From CAZDAW01 sp964503685 (GTDB lineage Bacteria > Chloroflexota > Anaerolineae > Anaerolineales > Anaerolineaceae), in the NCBI GenBank assembly GCA_964503685.1, contig CAZDAW010000069.1, forward strand, positions 1 through 18,735: a stretch of DNA of 18,735 nt, read 5' to 3'. The position numbers and the translations under genes were made by a program. Positions 1-7,207 of this stretch are shown one piece after another; the first letter of the stretch is position 1; every line of letters begins with the position of its first letter. The notes beneath the pieces were generated by a model that ran no database searches, was not told the DNA's origin, and saw nothing but the letters and a program-made list of their open reading frames with translations.

Positions 1-59
1 TTTTCATTCAGGCTCCTGAGTTAATAAATCAAGAAGCGGATAAAACGACTGATATCTGA

Positions 60-97
60 TTTTATTATTTTATTGATCGTTCAATAAAATAATAAAA
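60..97. promoter_or_regulatory. Perfect AT-rich palindrome with TetR-operator-like centre
   Basis: Two 17-base arms (TTTTATTATTTTATTGA and its exact complement) flank a 4-base centre, TCGT. The middle 16 bases have the form TATTGA-N4-TCAATA, which is the general look of operators bound by TetR-family repressors. The same 16-base architecture recurs upstream of the short-chain dehydrogenase near 18096. The palindrome could also act as a hairpin for a gene left of the window, but its stem is almost pure A/T, so it would be a weak terminator. That it is an operator is inference; the symmetry is read directly. Confidence 0.5.
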
Positions 98-210
98 CAA
101 ATGATAACTAATGTCAATAGGCAAAATTGACTTACTGAAAATGCATCCACTCAGATCAGCGAGAATAATCCCCTTGAATTTTCTATACACCGAATAATAT
201 CCCTTAAAGC

Positions 211-241
211 GCAAGAGCGGGCACAGGAAACCCGCCCTTGC
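211..241. terminator. GC-rich hairpin downstream of the substrate-binding protein gene
   Basis: An 11-base stem with one mismatch (GCAAGAGCGGG against CCCGCCCTTGC) encloses a 9-base loop. It lies about 60 bases past the stop of the minus-strand lipoprotein gene. There is no strong U-run after the stem on the minus strand, so it is either a weak terminator or an mRNA 3'-end stabilising hairpin. Confidence 0.4.
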
Positions 242-303
242 AGAGTTATGAAGCGCAGCTCGTTCTAAATGAAAGCGTTCATATCATCAATAACTACGAT
301 CCA

Positions 304-1470
304 TCAAGGCAAATCACCCGTGAAAGTCGGTAGAATATCCTTTTCAAAAGCTGCTACATCCATTCCATAGAGTTCTGTATAGAATGCTTCAGCTTCTTTC
401 CTGATGTCGAGATTCGGGAATAAATCAGGGTGCAGCTTGCCGGCTACCCAGGTCAGGCCCAAAATCCAGCGGGTATCGGGCTGATCCCAGCTATATAAAT
501 CAGTGGCGAAGCCATAAAGTTTGTTCTCTTTTACTGCGCGCAAGTTTTGCCATTGAGCGTCGGCTTTCAGCGTCTTGACCACGTCATTGACCGGATTGAA
601 ATAGGCTGCAATAAATATTACATCAGGATCCCAGGCAGCGATCTGTTCCAGGGTAACTTTTGTCCAACCCTCGCCCAGATTAGCATCTTTCCAGACTGGA
701 AGCCCGCCTGCATTCTGTATAATTAAGGTTTGCATCCAGGTTACAGGTGGTACATTGAAAGCGATCGCGCCATCTTTATCCGTGTAATAGAGAATCAAAG
801 CGCGCGGTTTTTCCTCATCCTTCAATCCGGAAACGATCTTCGTAATACTATCAACATGGCTCTGATAAAATTCGGCAATTTTCTTAGCCTGATCTGCATT
901 CTGGAAAAGCTGACCCAGGATAGCTAAATCCCGTTCGTATTGATCAGGGGTTTCAAAATCGACATAGACAACCGGGATGTTGATCGCCTCGAGAGGCTTG
1001 CCCAGCTTTTCAGCATTCGTGCTTTTAAGAACGACACAATCCGGCTGAACTGCGGCAATTTCTTCCGCGCCGACCTCGCTCGTCAGGGTAGCTTTTTTAT
1101 CATAATCAGGGTCGATAATTTTGATGAAATTACCAGATCCCTGGTTGGTAGCGCCTATAGCAACGATCTTCTTCCCGGCATCGGGAAACAGATAGATTGC
1201 ATCAGCGACCATGAACAGGGCTTTACCGGCAAGTACGATTCTTTCCGGGGTCTTGCTGAATTTAACTTCACGACCAAGGGCGTCGGTGACTGTATAACCT
1301 TCAGCAGGAACTTCTGTAGTCGGCTCTTCCGTTACTGCGGGTGTTTCTGTCATCGGCGCTGCCGCCGGTTCGGGAGTGTTAGTTGGCGGTACAGACGTTG
1401 CCTGAGGCGCACAACCTGCACTGATCAACATAACAAGTAACCAAATTACATAAATGGGTTTCAAACGCAT
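304..1470 (-). CDS. ABC transporter substrate-binding lipoprotein, TroA/BtuF-like (metal-chelate or oxyanion)
   Basis: 388 aa. The start is supported by AAAGGAG about 7 bases before the ATG. Residues 1-20 form a lipoprotein signal peptide ending in the lipobox ISAGC (Cys20), followed by a Pro/Thr/Glu/Ala-rich linker to about residue 58. From about 60 (DALGREVKF, then PERIV) the sequence follows the periplasmic-binding-protein-2 fold used for ferric siderophores, cobalamin, haem and, in MolA-type proteins, molybdate or tungstate. Blocks such as EEIAAVQPDCVV and WDPDVIFI are typical. The protein would sit on the outer face of the membrane and deliver its ligand to a BtuCD-type transporter, but no matching permease or ATPase is in the window. 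Just upstream is a truncated permease of a different (ModB-like) type. The ligand cannot be told from sequence. Confidence 0.85.
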   Translation of the reverse strand: MRLKPIYVIWLLVMLISAGCAPQATSVPPTNTPEPAAAPMTETPAVTEEPTTEVPAEGYTVTDALGREVKFSKTPERIVLAGKALFMVADAIYLFPDAGKKIVAIGATNQGSGNFIKIIDPDYDKKATLTSEVGAEEIAAVQPDCVVLKSTNAEKLGKPLEAINIPVVYVDFETPDQYERDLAILGQLFQNADQAKKIAEFYQSHVDSITKIVSGLKDEEKPRALILYYTDKDGAIAFNVPPVTWMQTLIIQNAGGLPVWKDANLGEGWTKVTLEQIAAWDPDVIFIAAYFNPVNDVVKTLKADAQWQNLRAVKENKLYGFATDLYSWDQPDTRWILGLTWVAGKLHPDLFPNLDIRKEAEAFYTELYGMDVAAFEKDILPTFTGDLP

Positions 1471-1525
1471 GATGTTATCTCCTTTAGTCTTGTTTTTTAT
1501 CCAATCTCATCATAAAGACCGGGAA

Positions 1526-1861
1526 TCACTGAATTTGGATTTGAGCCAGGCGTTGAGCTAAAAGATATGCAACCGGCGTACTCAACAATAGCGTTACCAA
1601 TGTCGTTGTAATCGAAGTCATCAGGCTGAGAGTGATAAACTGATGGATTTGTTCTTGTTTGAGATTATCGATTAGCTGACTGGCAGGAATGCGAGTTAAT
1701 AGAGCACATAAAGGAATTGCAATGAACAAAACCAGCGGCAAAGCGAGTAGCTTCCAGGAAGCACCGGCCCAATGGTTAATCCTGGAGGTAAAAGACCGTG
1801 TTTTCGAAACAGCGATTATTTTTAATGTCATATTAGAAATCGATTGATTTTCAGCGGCCAT
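1526..1861 (-). pseudogene. Truncated ModB-like ABC transporter permease (N-terminal remnant)
   Basis: 111 codons open with a basic N-terminus, then a transmembrane segment around residues 36-56 (LLALPLVLFIAIPLCALL). A second hydrophobic stretch near 77-104 ends in STPVAYLLAQRLA. This matches the first two helices of molybdate/sulfate-type permeases (ModB/CysT class), where a PxAYLLAR-like block precedes the core. Such permeases run to about 220-280 residues with a conserved EAA loop, which is absent here. The frame stops 55 bases before the lipoprotein gene. No good Shine-Dalgarno site precedes the ATG at 1861. I read it as a remnant left by a deletion; a stand-alone two-helix protein is less likely. 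Confidence 0.6.
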
Positions 1862-2066
1862 CGAGATGACGTATCAACAGAAATGAAGCAGCCAATTAAA
1901 ATTCATTACAAGAATGATATATTATTTAAAAAATATATAATCATTAATTGAGCATTCATATTATAAATTAGACCTCTTATTCTGTCAATTGCAGAGATGG
2001 CGGTTAAAATAAAAATTGTTCGCCGTTTTGTTTTTGGTTATGAATATATTTGTGTATGATAGATAT

Positions 2067-2624
2067 ATGAATGACCTATTACTTCTGCTTGCAGGCGGCG
2101 ATTTACGTTCTGATGGACAGGCAAATGATGTTGCCGATTTTGTAATAGACAACCCTTCCCGCCTGAACGATCTTCTGGAAGGATTACAGGACACAAACGC
2201 TGTTATTCGCGGAAGGACTGCGCATGCAATCGAACGCATCTCGCGTACCCACCCTGAATGGCTGATTGATCACCTGCACAAATTCATCGCATTGACGTAT
2301 GAGGATCAGTTGCCTTTTGTCAAATGGCATCTGGCAATGACCCTGGGTAACCTGGCAGTTCTCAATAAAGAAACCAAGGCAATCGTCAATACGCTTCTTG
2401 ACCTAGTGGACGATTCAGCAGTGTTTGTAAAAAGCTGGGCAATCACCTGTCTGGTGATAATCGGCAGACGTTATCCTGATTACCGCCAGGAAATCATCGA
2501 GCGGATCAACGGTTACCGGAATGATCCCAGTATCGCTGTCCGCTCAAAAGTCGCGAAAGCCGTCCATTTCCTTCTGAATGAGGACGTCACCTTGCCGGCC
2601 GGCTGGATTAAAAGTAAAGGTTAA
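2067..2624 (+). CDS. HEAT-repeat-like helical protein
   Basis: 185 aa from the ATG at 2067; an in-frame TTG 51 bases earlier is possible but would add an unlikely hydrophobic stretch. The sequence is made of alpha-helical hairpins typical of HEAT/armadillo-like proteins: DTNAVIRGRTAHAIERIS, VKWHLAMTLGNLA, SAVFVKSWAITCLVIIG, and SIAVRSKVAKAVHFLL near residues 160-175. Such folds are binding scaffolds and carry no catalytic residues. No Shine-Dalgarno sequence is evident. A TATGAT box ends 6 bases before the ATG, which would fit near-leaderless transcription, but that is speculative. It is divergent from the permease remnant and has no partner that suggests a specific role. Confidence 0.75.
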   Translation: MNDLLLLLAGGDLRSDGQANDVADFVIDNPSRLNDLLEGLQDTNAVIRGRTAHAIERISRTHPEWLIDHLHKFIALTYEDQLPFVKWHLAMTLGNLAVLNKETKAIVNTLLDLVDDSAVFVKSWAITCLVIIGRRYPDYRQEIIERINGYRNDPSIAVRSKVAKAVHFLLNEDVTLPAGWIKSKG

Positions 2625-2718
2625 CGGGATTTAGGATAAAAAGCCCACTGAATATCATACTAAAAATAAAAAGAGAAGGCGCCTTGACGCAGCCCAAACA
2701 GCGTGCAATAATGGATTC

Positions 2719-3186
2719 ATGAAAATTCATAATCCTCGTTATGTTCATACAAATCTTATTGCTCGCGATTGGCGCACACTCTCAAACTTTTACCAACAGG
2801 TATTTGGCTGCACCCCCGTTCCTCCTGAACGCGATATTTCAGGCGCAGGGCTTGAAGCCGGGACTGGCTTACCCGGAGCGCATCTGCACGGCATTCACCT
2901 GCGCTTGCCTGGCTATGATGATTCAGGCCCAACCCTTGAGATATTCACCTATACCTCTCAATTAGAAGGATTGCCCACTGCTGTTAATCGCCCCGGCTAT
3001 ACGCATCTTGCGTTTAGTGTAGACGACGTCCATGCTGCGCGCGAAGCTGTGCTGTCTGCCGGCGGACAACCTGTTGGGAAGGTGGTCACCATTTCCGTAA
3101 AAGCCGGCTGGAATGTCACCTGGTGTTATGTCACTGACCCTGAAGGCAACATGATCGAACTGCAATCGTGGGCGTCTGCTTCGTAA
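2719..3186 (+). CDS. VOC-family (glyoxalase/bleomycin-resistance fold) protein
   Basis: 155 aa. Two beta-alpha-beta-beta-beta halves are visible: 7-75 (VHTNLIARDW, FYQQVFGC, LEIFTY) and 94-150 (YTHLAFSVDDV, WCYVTDPEGNMIELQSW). Candidate metal ligands sit at the expected places: His10, Glu74, His96 and Glu147, so a metal-binding isomerase, dioxygenase or lyase is plausible. Substrate is unknown, since the superfamily covers glyoxalase I, methylmalonyl-CoA epimerase, fosfomycin-resistance enzymes and ring-cleavage dioxygenases. The length fits a single-module VOC protein. The ribosome site is weak (GGA a few bases ahead). A strong terminator follows at 3285-3316, so it is the last gene of its unit. 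Confidence 0.85.
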   Translation: MKIHNPRYVHTNLIARDWRTLSNFYQQVFGCTPVPPERDISGAGLEAGTGLPGAHLHGIHLRLPGYDDSGPTLEIFTYTSQLEGLPTAVNRPGYTHLAFSVDDVHAAREAVLSAGGQPVGKVVTISVKAGWNVTWCYVTDPEGNMIELQSWASAS

Positions 3187-3284
3187 AGCACCATTGTAAC
3201 CGCTGATTCGTCCACCCATTTGGCTCCATTATGCCATTGGGAGGGATATGTTAAATCATGGATAAACAACCCGCTTTTCCATTG

Positions 3285-3316
3285 AACATCATCTCGCCGA
3301 GTGAGATGATGTTTTC
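3285..3316 (+). terminator. Rho-independent terminator after the VOC gene
   Basis: A perfect 11-base stem, AACATCATCTC / GAGATGATGTT, with a 7-base loop is followed by further T residues. It lies about 100 bases past the VOC stop codon. The stretch from 3187 to 3514 holds this terminator and then an AT-rich leader for the chemoreceptor; no gene was recognised in it. Confidence 0.75.
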
Positions 3317-3514
3317 GCCAACCCTCTGATTCCCGTATAGTTTTAAACCCACACAATTTATTTACATTTTATAGTATTTCCTTGATTTATTCCCAATAAT
3401 AAAGATGAGTTGGAGTTTTGGGGTAATTTTTTTTATTGGTTATCTTGTATCCCCTCTTAATTATCGGTTTGGCGTTTTTTTTGGATTCCACTTTTTATTC
3501 GGAGACAATATCCT

Positions 3515-5608
3515 ATGTTAAACCAAAATAATACACTACATAGCAACAAACGAGGGTTTACATTTCTTAGGGGTTACAATAACCTGAATACAATTCTAAA
3601 ACTCGTGACCTCATTTGGCGGCATCATTCTCATTCAAATTGTTATGGTATTTCTGGCTTACACACAAATGAAGGCAATCAACAATAATATCAGCCGTATT
3701 TATTCCGAGAATCTATTGCCGATTCAATATCTGGATGAAACAAAGTCACAATTATACAAATTACGCGGCGATATTTTTAAATATGTATCAATACCTGCTG
3801 AACGCAGCCAGGTAGAGAAAGATATCCGGCAAGATATAACGTTAATCGATTACAACTGGGATAAATATAAAAATGCATTACCAAAAAATACCGAAGCGCT
3901 GGCTCAATTTGATTCAGCATGGATAGAATATCGCCAGGAGATGAATGCCGTAGAGGAATTAGTGAAAAATGAAAAATTAGAAGCCGCGTTGAACAACTTA
4001 CAGGGGAATGGAAAAGCAGCTAAAGCGCGAAAGAATATTGAAGACATTATCGAACAATTGACAGTCTTAAACCAGACCGAAGCCACCCAATTAAATCAGC
4101 TCAGTAACACGACCTTCACGCAGGCAATCGTCACAATGCTTATCGCTCTGGTTATTGCTATCGCATTATCATTTCTGTCCGCCGCCCTGATCTCCAATAG
4201 CTTCAATCGGCCATTAAAATTCATGGCTATCACCATGCAAAACATGGCAGTTGGTAATATCAGTAACGATAAAAATCAATCAGAAAAAGATAATTTTGCC
4301 AGGCGAGAAGATGAAATCGGCGCAGCCTGTAAAGGATTGGTCAATATGGAAACCTATATTAGCGAAATGGTAGAGGTGGCCAATCATATTGCTCATGGAG
4401 ATTTAACTCTGGATCTGACGCTTAAAAGTGAAGCCGATCAACTGGGAATGGCTTTTCAAAAAATGCTTCAGGGTTTGCGTCAACAAATCAATAGTCTTGC
4501 AAAAAATGCCGAGAAATTGAGCGCCGCATCTCAGCAACTGGCTGCTTCCGCCACGCAATCAGGGCAGGCTACCGGTCAAATTACAACCACTCTGCAGCAA
4601 ATTGCTTTGGGAACCTCAAAACAGGCAGAAAATATTACGACCACTGCAGTTTCGGTAGAACAGATGTCAAACGCCATTGACGGAGTTGCGCAAGGCGCAT
4701 CCGAACAGGCAAAAGCCGTTACAAAAGCCTCTTCCCACACCGCCCAACTCAATATGGCAATCCAGCAAGTCAGCAACAATGTACAAAAAGTGATGACTAA
4801 CTCTGCGCAGGCAGCGAAGTCTGCCAATGAAGGCGCCGCTATTGTCCAGGAAACCCTGGAAGGGATGGAAAGTATCAAGACCAAAGTGGGTTTTTCTGCC
4901 GAAAAGGTTCGCGAAATGGGCAACCATTCCAACCAGATTGGATTAATCGTCGAAACCATCGAAGACATCGCCTCACAAACCAATATGCTTGCCCTGAACG
5001 CAGCAATCGAAGCCGCTCGTGCTGGTGATTATGGCAAAGGATTTGCTGTCGTTGCTGATGAAGTACGCAAACTGGCCGAACGATCTTCAGAAGCGACTAA
5101 AGACATCAGCAATCTTGTGAAAGATATTCTCACAACAGTTTCAGAAGCAATCGCAACCATGCAAGATAGTACTCAAGAGGTTGAAAAAGGCGTCACGCGC
5201 GCTAATATGACAGGCCAATCTTACACTGCCATTCTCGAATTAATTGAGGACGTACACAAACAGGCAGAATCCGCCGGCCAGGCCTCTGAGATTATGATGC
5301 AATCAGCCAAAGAACTTATCAGCGACATGGATATGGTCAGCGCGGTTGTCGAAGAGAACACGGCTGCGACAGAGGAGATGGCAGCAGGTTCGAATGAAGT
5401 AACCCTTATTATTGAAAATATCGCCAGCATCAGCGAAGAAAATACCGCTGCCATAGAAGGTATTTCAGCAACGGCTGAAGAAATGAACGCCCAGGTAGAA
5501 GAGGTTACTACATCAGCTTATCTGTTAGCAGAGATGGCAGATTCTCTGCACCAGATTGTCACCGAATTCAAATTACCAGAAAGGGCATTATATCAGAGCC
5601 TCACATAG
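3515..5608 (+). CDS. Methyl-accepting chemotaxis protein with 4-helix-bundle sensor
   Basis: 697 aa. GGAG lies about 10 bases before the ATG. TM1 is at about 29-50 and TM2 at about 203-226. The extracytoplasmic stretch between them is helical and resembles the four-helix-bundle MCP sensor (LLPIQYLDETKSQLYKLRGD near 68-87 is typical). TM2 leads into HAMP (NRPLKFMAITMQNMAVGNIS), and a second HAMP-like segment follows (MVEVANHIAHGDLTLDL). The long signalling coiled coil has its hairpin tip near 482-520 (SQTNMLALNAAIEAARAG, then GKGFAVVADEVRKLAERS). It would sense a ligand or energy state at the membrane and control CheA through CheW. There is no C-terminal CheR-binding pentapeptide (end KLPERALYQSLT). 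No che genes lie nearby. A second receptor is at 14853. Confidence 0.95.
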   Translation: MLNQNNTLHSNKRGFTFLRGYNNLNTILKLVTSFGGIILIQIVMVFLAYTQMKAINNNISRIYSENLLPIQYLDETKSQLYKLRGDIFKYVSIPAERSQVEKDIRQDITLIDYNWDKYKNALPKNTEALAQFDSAWIEYRQEMNAVEELVKNEKLEAALNNLQGNGKAAKARKNIEDIIEQLTVLNQTEATQLNQLSNTTFTQAIVTMLIALVIAIALSFLSAALISNSFNRPLKFMAITMQNMAVGNISNDKNQSEKDNFARREDEIGAACKGLVNMETYISEMVEVANHIAHGDLTLDLTLKSEADQLGMAFQKMLQGLRQQINSLAKNAEKLSAASQQLAASATQSGQATGQITTTLQQIALGTSKQAENITTTAVSVEQMSNAIDGVAQGASEQAKAVTKASSHTAQLNMAIQQVSNNVQKVMTNSAQAAKSANEGAAIVQETLEGMESIKTKVGFSAEKVREMGNHSNQIGLIVETIEDIASQTNMLALNAAIEAARAGDYGKGFAVVADEVRKLAERSSEATKDISNLVKDILTTVSEAIATMQDSTQEVEKGVTRANMTGQSYTAILELIEDVHKQAESAGQASEIMMQSAKELISDMDMVSAVVEENTAATEEMAAGSNEVTLIIENIASISEENTAAIEGISATAEEMNAQVEEVTTSAYLLAEMADSLHQIVTEFKLPERALYQSLT

Positions 5609-6037
5609 GAATAACATTGCTTTCTTCGGTTGCTATTGCAGGACAAACAGATTAGCTTGTGAGGCGAAAGTCAATGAGCAGAAATATTGGAAGCGCTCGC
5701 TATCCGTCCAGTAAATTTCAACCCGGTGAAATTCTGACAAGATTGGTATGCCGCAATAAAAAAAAAGCCTGCCGATCTGCCCGTTTAAAGAGCATATTGC
5801 GCCCGGGACTGGTCAGCAAATTGTCGCTCTTCTTTAGCCCTAAAATACGGGAAGCAATTCAGCGCGCCGCTCCTCCAAACGATCGGGGTTGGCCGCAATT
5901 GAGGTTAGAATTCGATTCCTTCTGGTCAGCCCGCCATTGAGCGCTTTTGTTTGGCGGCGCGATCGAAATACTGGAGCCGGCAGCGCTGCGCTTAAGCGTG
6001 AAAGATTTTCCCGGCAAGCGCTGGCTTTGTATTAAGG
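5609..6037. other. 429-base gap with no supported gene
   Basis: This gap lies between the chemoreceptor and the 3' end of the flavoprotein gene. A 93-codon plus-strand frame (5659-5940) exists, but it is very basic, has no recognisable domain and no good ribosome site, and looks like chance. No tRNA, repeat copy or clear terminator was seen. It may be decayed coding sequence, but I cannot assign it. Confidence 0.5.
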
Positions 6038-7207
6038 TTATTGTAATTTTTCCAGACCGCCGAAACTGCGGTTTGGAGAAAGGTAACTTAAAGTTTCCTC
6101 ATCTTCGTGCACGAGTTTATTTTCGATAATCCGCACAAGCAATTCAGCCACGCCTGGCCCCAGCATAAACCCCTGTCCGCACATGCCCACAGCCAGCAGC
6201 ATTCCTGGCGCCCGGCCAGTCCAGCCAATGATCGGAAAGCCATCCGGCGTCATTGGATAAAGTCCACGCCAGGTACGGCGGACCCGGATGTTCACCAGTC
6301 GCGGCATTACCTGCACCATACGCCTTGATACCATGGGAAGAAAAACGCTTGTCTCACGAGTATCAAACCCCCAGATATTTGGGCTGGGTGTAATGCAAAA
6401 GAGAATCTGACCGGTATGGTGCTGGTAAAAGTAATAATTGGCTGAACCAGGCGCAGGACGGATATCGACCACCATCGGCTTCAAAAAATGGGCAACCGGC
6501 TCGGTGATGGCCGCTTCATGTGAATCAGGACGAACAGGAAGATCAAGGCCGACCAATTCTCCAATCTGCGCCGCCCACGCCCCAGCAGCATTGATAACAA
6601 CCTCGGCGCCGTATTCACCAAAGCAGGTCGTGACACCTGAAATTTTTCCATTCACCCATTTAAATCCAGTTACAGTCTCCCTAAAATGAAACTCGGCGCC
6701 AGCAGCTTTTGCGTGAACATAATACGCATGCAGAGTCAATAACGGCGAAGCGCTACCATCATCCGAAGACAACGTACCTCCGCGTAAACCATTGGGATTC
6801 AGGTCGGGGATTTCTTTGAGTAAATCAGCAGCATCCAGCCAGTCATTCTTTACGCCAAGTTTTTTTTGCGTTACCAGCAGGTCCTTTAGAATTTTCTCCT
6901 CACGGTCCTGATAGGCTACATAACAATACCCACCCTTAAACCATTCAATTTCATCCCCATAAGTTTCCTTAAAAGTGGAGAAAATTTCAAGGCTGCGTTT
7001 GCACAGATGTATTTTTGCCGGATCGGAATGGGTTGCGCGGATGCCACCAATCGCTGTTTTATTAGAGCCCTGCCCTACACTTGCTGCGCTTTCTAACACC
7101 AGAGTCCGATGCCCGCCTCTGGCGAGGTAAAAAGCGACGGGAACACCAATTGAACCGGCGCCAATAATAATCACATCATAATTCCTGCTCGATGAAAGAT
7201 CAACCAT
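6038..7207 (-). CDS. DAO-family FAD-dependent amine/amino-acid dehydrogenase, catalytic (beta) subunit
   Basis: 389 aa from the ATG at 7207, chosen over a TTG at 7240. AGAGG stands a few bases ahead of the ATG, and the start overlaps the upstream stop as ATGGTTGA, a classic coupling arrangement. The N-terminal FAD-binding motif is IIIGAGSIGVPVAFYLARGG, followed by the DAO-type region VGQGSNKTAIGGIRATH. Near the C-terminus, TPDGFPIIGW and CGQGFMLGPG are the conserved blocks of sarcosine oxidase beta, glycine oxidase, HcnC and dye-linked proline dehydrogenase. It would oxidise a secondary amine or amino acid, passing electrons to the 699-aa partner rather than to oxygen. Specificity (proline, hydroxyproline, sarcosine, opine or glycine) cannot be told from sequence. 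Confidence 0.85.
   Translation of the reverse strand: MVDLSSSRNYDVIIIGAGSIGVPVAFYLARGGHRTLVLESAASVGQGSNKTAIGGIRATHSDPAKIHLCKRSLEIFSTFKETYGDEIEWFKGGYCYVAYQDREEKILKDLLVTQKKLGVKNDWLDAADLLKEIPDLNPNGLRGGTLSSDDGSASPLLTLHAYYVHAKAAGAEFHFRETVTGFKWVNGKISGVTTCFGEYGAEVVINAAGAWAAQIGELVGLDLPVRPDSHEAAITEPVAHFLKPMVVDIRPAPGSANYYFYQHHTGQILFCITPSPNIWGFDTRETSVFLPMVSRRMVQVMPRLVNIRVRRTWRGLYPMTPDGFPIIGWTGRAPGMLLAVGMCGQGFMLGPGVAELLVRIIENKLVHEDEETLSYLSPNRSFGGLEKLQ

Noticed and set aside
940..1440. 166-codon plus-strand frame opposite the substrate-binding lipoprotein gene
   Set aside because: It lies wholly antisense to a well-supported gene, has atypical composition and no ribosome site.
2032..2066. Leaderless sigma-70 promoter (TTGGTT, TATGAT) for the HEAT-like gene
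   Set aside because: The spacing is only 15 bases and the -35 is weak in AT-rich DNA, so I did not list it as a feature.
3126..3356. 76-codon minus-strand frame overlapping the VOC gene end and the terminator
   Set aside because: It reads through a clear terminator hairpin, overlaps a real gene and matches no family I know.
5659..5940. 93-codon plus-strand frame after the first chemoreceptor
   Set aside because: Very basic, no recognisable domain and only a weak ribosome site; treated as chance in a gene-free gap.
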